Below are positions 13,673 to 14,802 of a stretch of 14,802 nucleotides of DNA, one piece after another (the stretch's first letter is position 1; every line of letters begins with the position of its first letter). This DNA comes from Thermoplasmata archaeon (lineage in GTDB: Archaea; Thermoplasmatota; Thermoplasmata; Thermoplasmatales; Thermoplasmataceae): positions 1 through 14,802 of the forward strand of contig JAJZYV010000012.1 in assembly GCA_021797955.1 (NCBI GenBank), in the 5' to 3' direction. A program made the position numbers and the translations under genes. The notes beneath the pieces are model-generated. The model worked only from the letters and a program-made list of their open reading frames with translations, searched no databases and had not been told where the DNA came from.

Positions 13673-14569
13673 ATGGCGGGCGAAAGAAAAGGGAATGTAG
13701 CAGGGGCAATTGCAGGAATGATTGCAATTATGATTTCTCTCTTTGTGTTTGTATACATTATTACATTTGTGTTTCCCATAATACCCCCTAATTTTTCAAG
13801 TTATGTGAATGCAATTTTTGTTGCAATCATAATATACATTATCCTGAAGGTAGTTCTTGGTGTGCTCAGTAAGTACATGTACAAATACATGTCTCCGGCA
13901 AGGGCACATCCTATATTGTTCATTGTCAGCATTCTGGGCTATTTCATACTAGGTGTGGCAGTGATGGCACAGCTTGGTATTGATGTATCATCCCTAATCC
14001 TTGGTGGATCAATAGTTTCAGTGATTATTGGTTTAGCATCACAATCCGTGTTAGCGAACCAGTTTGGAGGCATTCTTCTGACCATTGTGAGACCTTTCAA
14101 AATTGGAGATCACGTGTTTATCAATACATGGCAATATGGCGGAGCTTTTCCCACCTTGTTCCCAAAATTCTTTTCAACAGACAGGATCGAAGCTACCGGT
14201 TATGGAGGAGAAGTGATCGCTCTTACAATAAACTATACAACTCTTCGGCTTAATTCAGGTGATATTGTAAGAATTCCCAATGCCATTGTTATCCAGAGTG
14301 CCATAATTCTAAGGAAGAATGGCGTTATAGTTCAGGCAAGGTATGAAATTCCCAAATACATTACCTACGCTTCAATTGCCAAAGAAATTGAGAATATTGT
14401 TATTTCCCTGAAGGATTATGATAATCAATTTTCAATGTATGTGGATGAAACCACCATGAACACATATATCTTGATATTGAAAGCTCGTTTCAGTACCATG
14501 GATCCAGACAAAAAAAGAGGAGAGATTATGCTTGCCCTCATGGATCTAATTGAACCTATGAAGTCATGA
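13673..14569 (+). CDS. MscS-family small-conductance mechanosensitive channel
   Basis: A 298-residue channel that opens under membrane tension to release solutes on osmotic downshock. There are three hydrophobic helices (about residues 10-36, 43-68 and 82-103), then the pore helix rich in Gly and Ala: LGGSIVSVIIGLASQSVLANQFGG (about 109-132), the best-kept part of the family (TM3). FKIGDHVFI opens the beta domain and LNSGDIVRIPNAIV is the family's xxGxxVxIPNS motif; an alpha/beta C-terminal domain follows. Between those beta segments is an insertion of about 20 residues (WQYGGAFPTLFPKFFSTDRI) not found in E. coli MscS. It stands alone, divergent from the transsulfuration operon. Confidence 0.92.
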   Translation: MAGERKGNVAGAIAGMIAIMISLFVFVYIITFVFPIIPPNFSSYVNAIFVAIIIYIILKVVLGVLSKYMYKYMSPARAHPILFIVSILGYFILGVAVMAQLGIDVSSLILGGSIVSVIIGLASQSVLANQFGGILLTIVRPFKIGDHVFINTWQYGGAFPTLFPKFFSTDRIEATGYGGEVIALTINYTTLRLNSGDIVRIPNAIVIQSAIILRKNGVIVQARYEIPKYITYASIAKEIENIVISLKDYDNQFSMYVDETTMNTYILILKARFSTMDPDKKRGEIMLALMDLIEPMKS

Positions 14570-14594
14570 ACTTCCAGATATCATTCCAATAAGT

Positions 14595-14802
14595 TCATGA
14601 TTTTCTTTTAGCATGAACACGACACATCCCCACTGGGAGTATTACAAATTCATCTGATTTTTCTGAAGGGACAGAAAAGATGTAAGCCCCCTGATCAATT
14701 CCAACTAGTGTCCCCTCGAAACGTTGTCCCGGAACGAGGTTTTCCTGTCCCTGTCCTAGTAACCAGACTGTAACCTCACATCCAAGAAGCTCTGAAATAT
14801 TC
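14595..14802 (-). CDS. C-terminal part of a small, possibly Sm-like protein
   Basis: A frame open to the window edge gives 68 C-terminal residues. The pattern LLGCEVTVWLL, a G-rich turn, RFEGTLVGIDQGAYIFSV and a final FVILPVGMCRVHAKRK looks like five short beta strands and recalls the Sm/LSm RNA-binding fold (V.V.L...G....G.L.G.D). The Asn usual in the Sm1 motif is missing, so the assignment is weak. An unrelated small beta-barrel is possible. It converges on the mscS-type gene, with 25 bases between the ends. Confidence 0.5.
   Translation of the reverse strand, partial: NISELLGCEVTVWLLGQGQENLVPGQRFEGTLVGIDQGAYIFSVPSEKSDEFVILPVGMCRVHAKRKS

Noticed and set aside
1..14802. CRISPR array, insertion sequence or phage remnant
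   Set aside because: No regularly spaced repeats, transposase motifs, terminal inverted repeats or phage genes were seen despite two tRNA genes that could serve as integration sites.

Overview
The window looks like chromosomal DNA from an acidophilic, heterotrophic archaeon of the Thermoplasmatales type (Thermoplasma/Ferroplasma/Acidiplasma/Cuniculiplasma relatives). This is inferred from several things. The tRNA genes lack an encoded CCA. There is an archaeal tRNA C56 ribose methyltransferase (Trm56) fused to an HD domain. The DNA is AT-rich, and archaeal TATA boxes sit about 23-25 bases before many start codons, which implies leaderless mRNAs. Genes inside operons instead carry Shine-Dalgarno sites matching the archaeal 16S tail. 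No plasmid, phage, IS element or CRISPR array was recognised.

Region 1 (1-4095) is an accessory transport and regulation block. It holds the 3' end of an ABC-2 type export permease, a small two-helix membrane protein of unknown function, an MFS permease, and an atypical NAD(P)-dependent epimerase/dehydratase. The last of these is divergent from a TetR regulator. The short gap between regulator and epimerase contains an inverted repeat over the epimerase TATA box, a good candidate operator. A TetR-controlled efflux or detoxification set is the simplest reading.

Region 2 (4096-5547) has two tandem, very similar tRNA genes on the minus strand (Asn-GTT, then a CAT-anticodon tRNA) only 2 bases apart. 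The second ends exactly against the tetR stop codon. A 316-base stretch follows that contains a possible 59-residue ORF, and then a gene for a lineage-specific surface protein anchored by membrane segments at both ends.

Region 3 (5631-7751, minus strand) is information processing: a conserved archaeal winged-helix protein co-transcribed with Trm56-HD, then a GtrA-like membrane protein.

Region 4 (7844-11339, plus strand) is a tightly overlapping succinate dehydrogenase (complex II) operon: flavoprotein, iron-sulfur protein, a five-helix membrane anchor resembling the mycobacterial Sdh1 anchor, and a 56-residue two-helix protein that is probably a fourth subunit. SdhB has an extra cysteine at the [3Fe-4S] site, and the anchor is rich in conserved Cys/His. 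Together they suggest an electron path to quinone different from the textbook heme b enzyme. The operon ends in a 9-bp hairpin that contains both its own last stop codon and the stop codon of the convergent next gene.

Region 5 (11340-13522, minus strand) is a two-gene reverse transsulfuration operon: a cystathionine beta-synthase-like enzyme, then a cystathionine gamma-lyase/synthase, overlapping by up to 28 bases. Region 6 holds an MscS-type mechanosensitive channel (plus strand) and the C-terminal end of a small beta-rich, possibly Sm-like protein (minus strand) running off the window.
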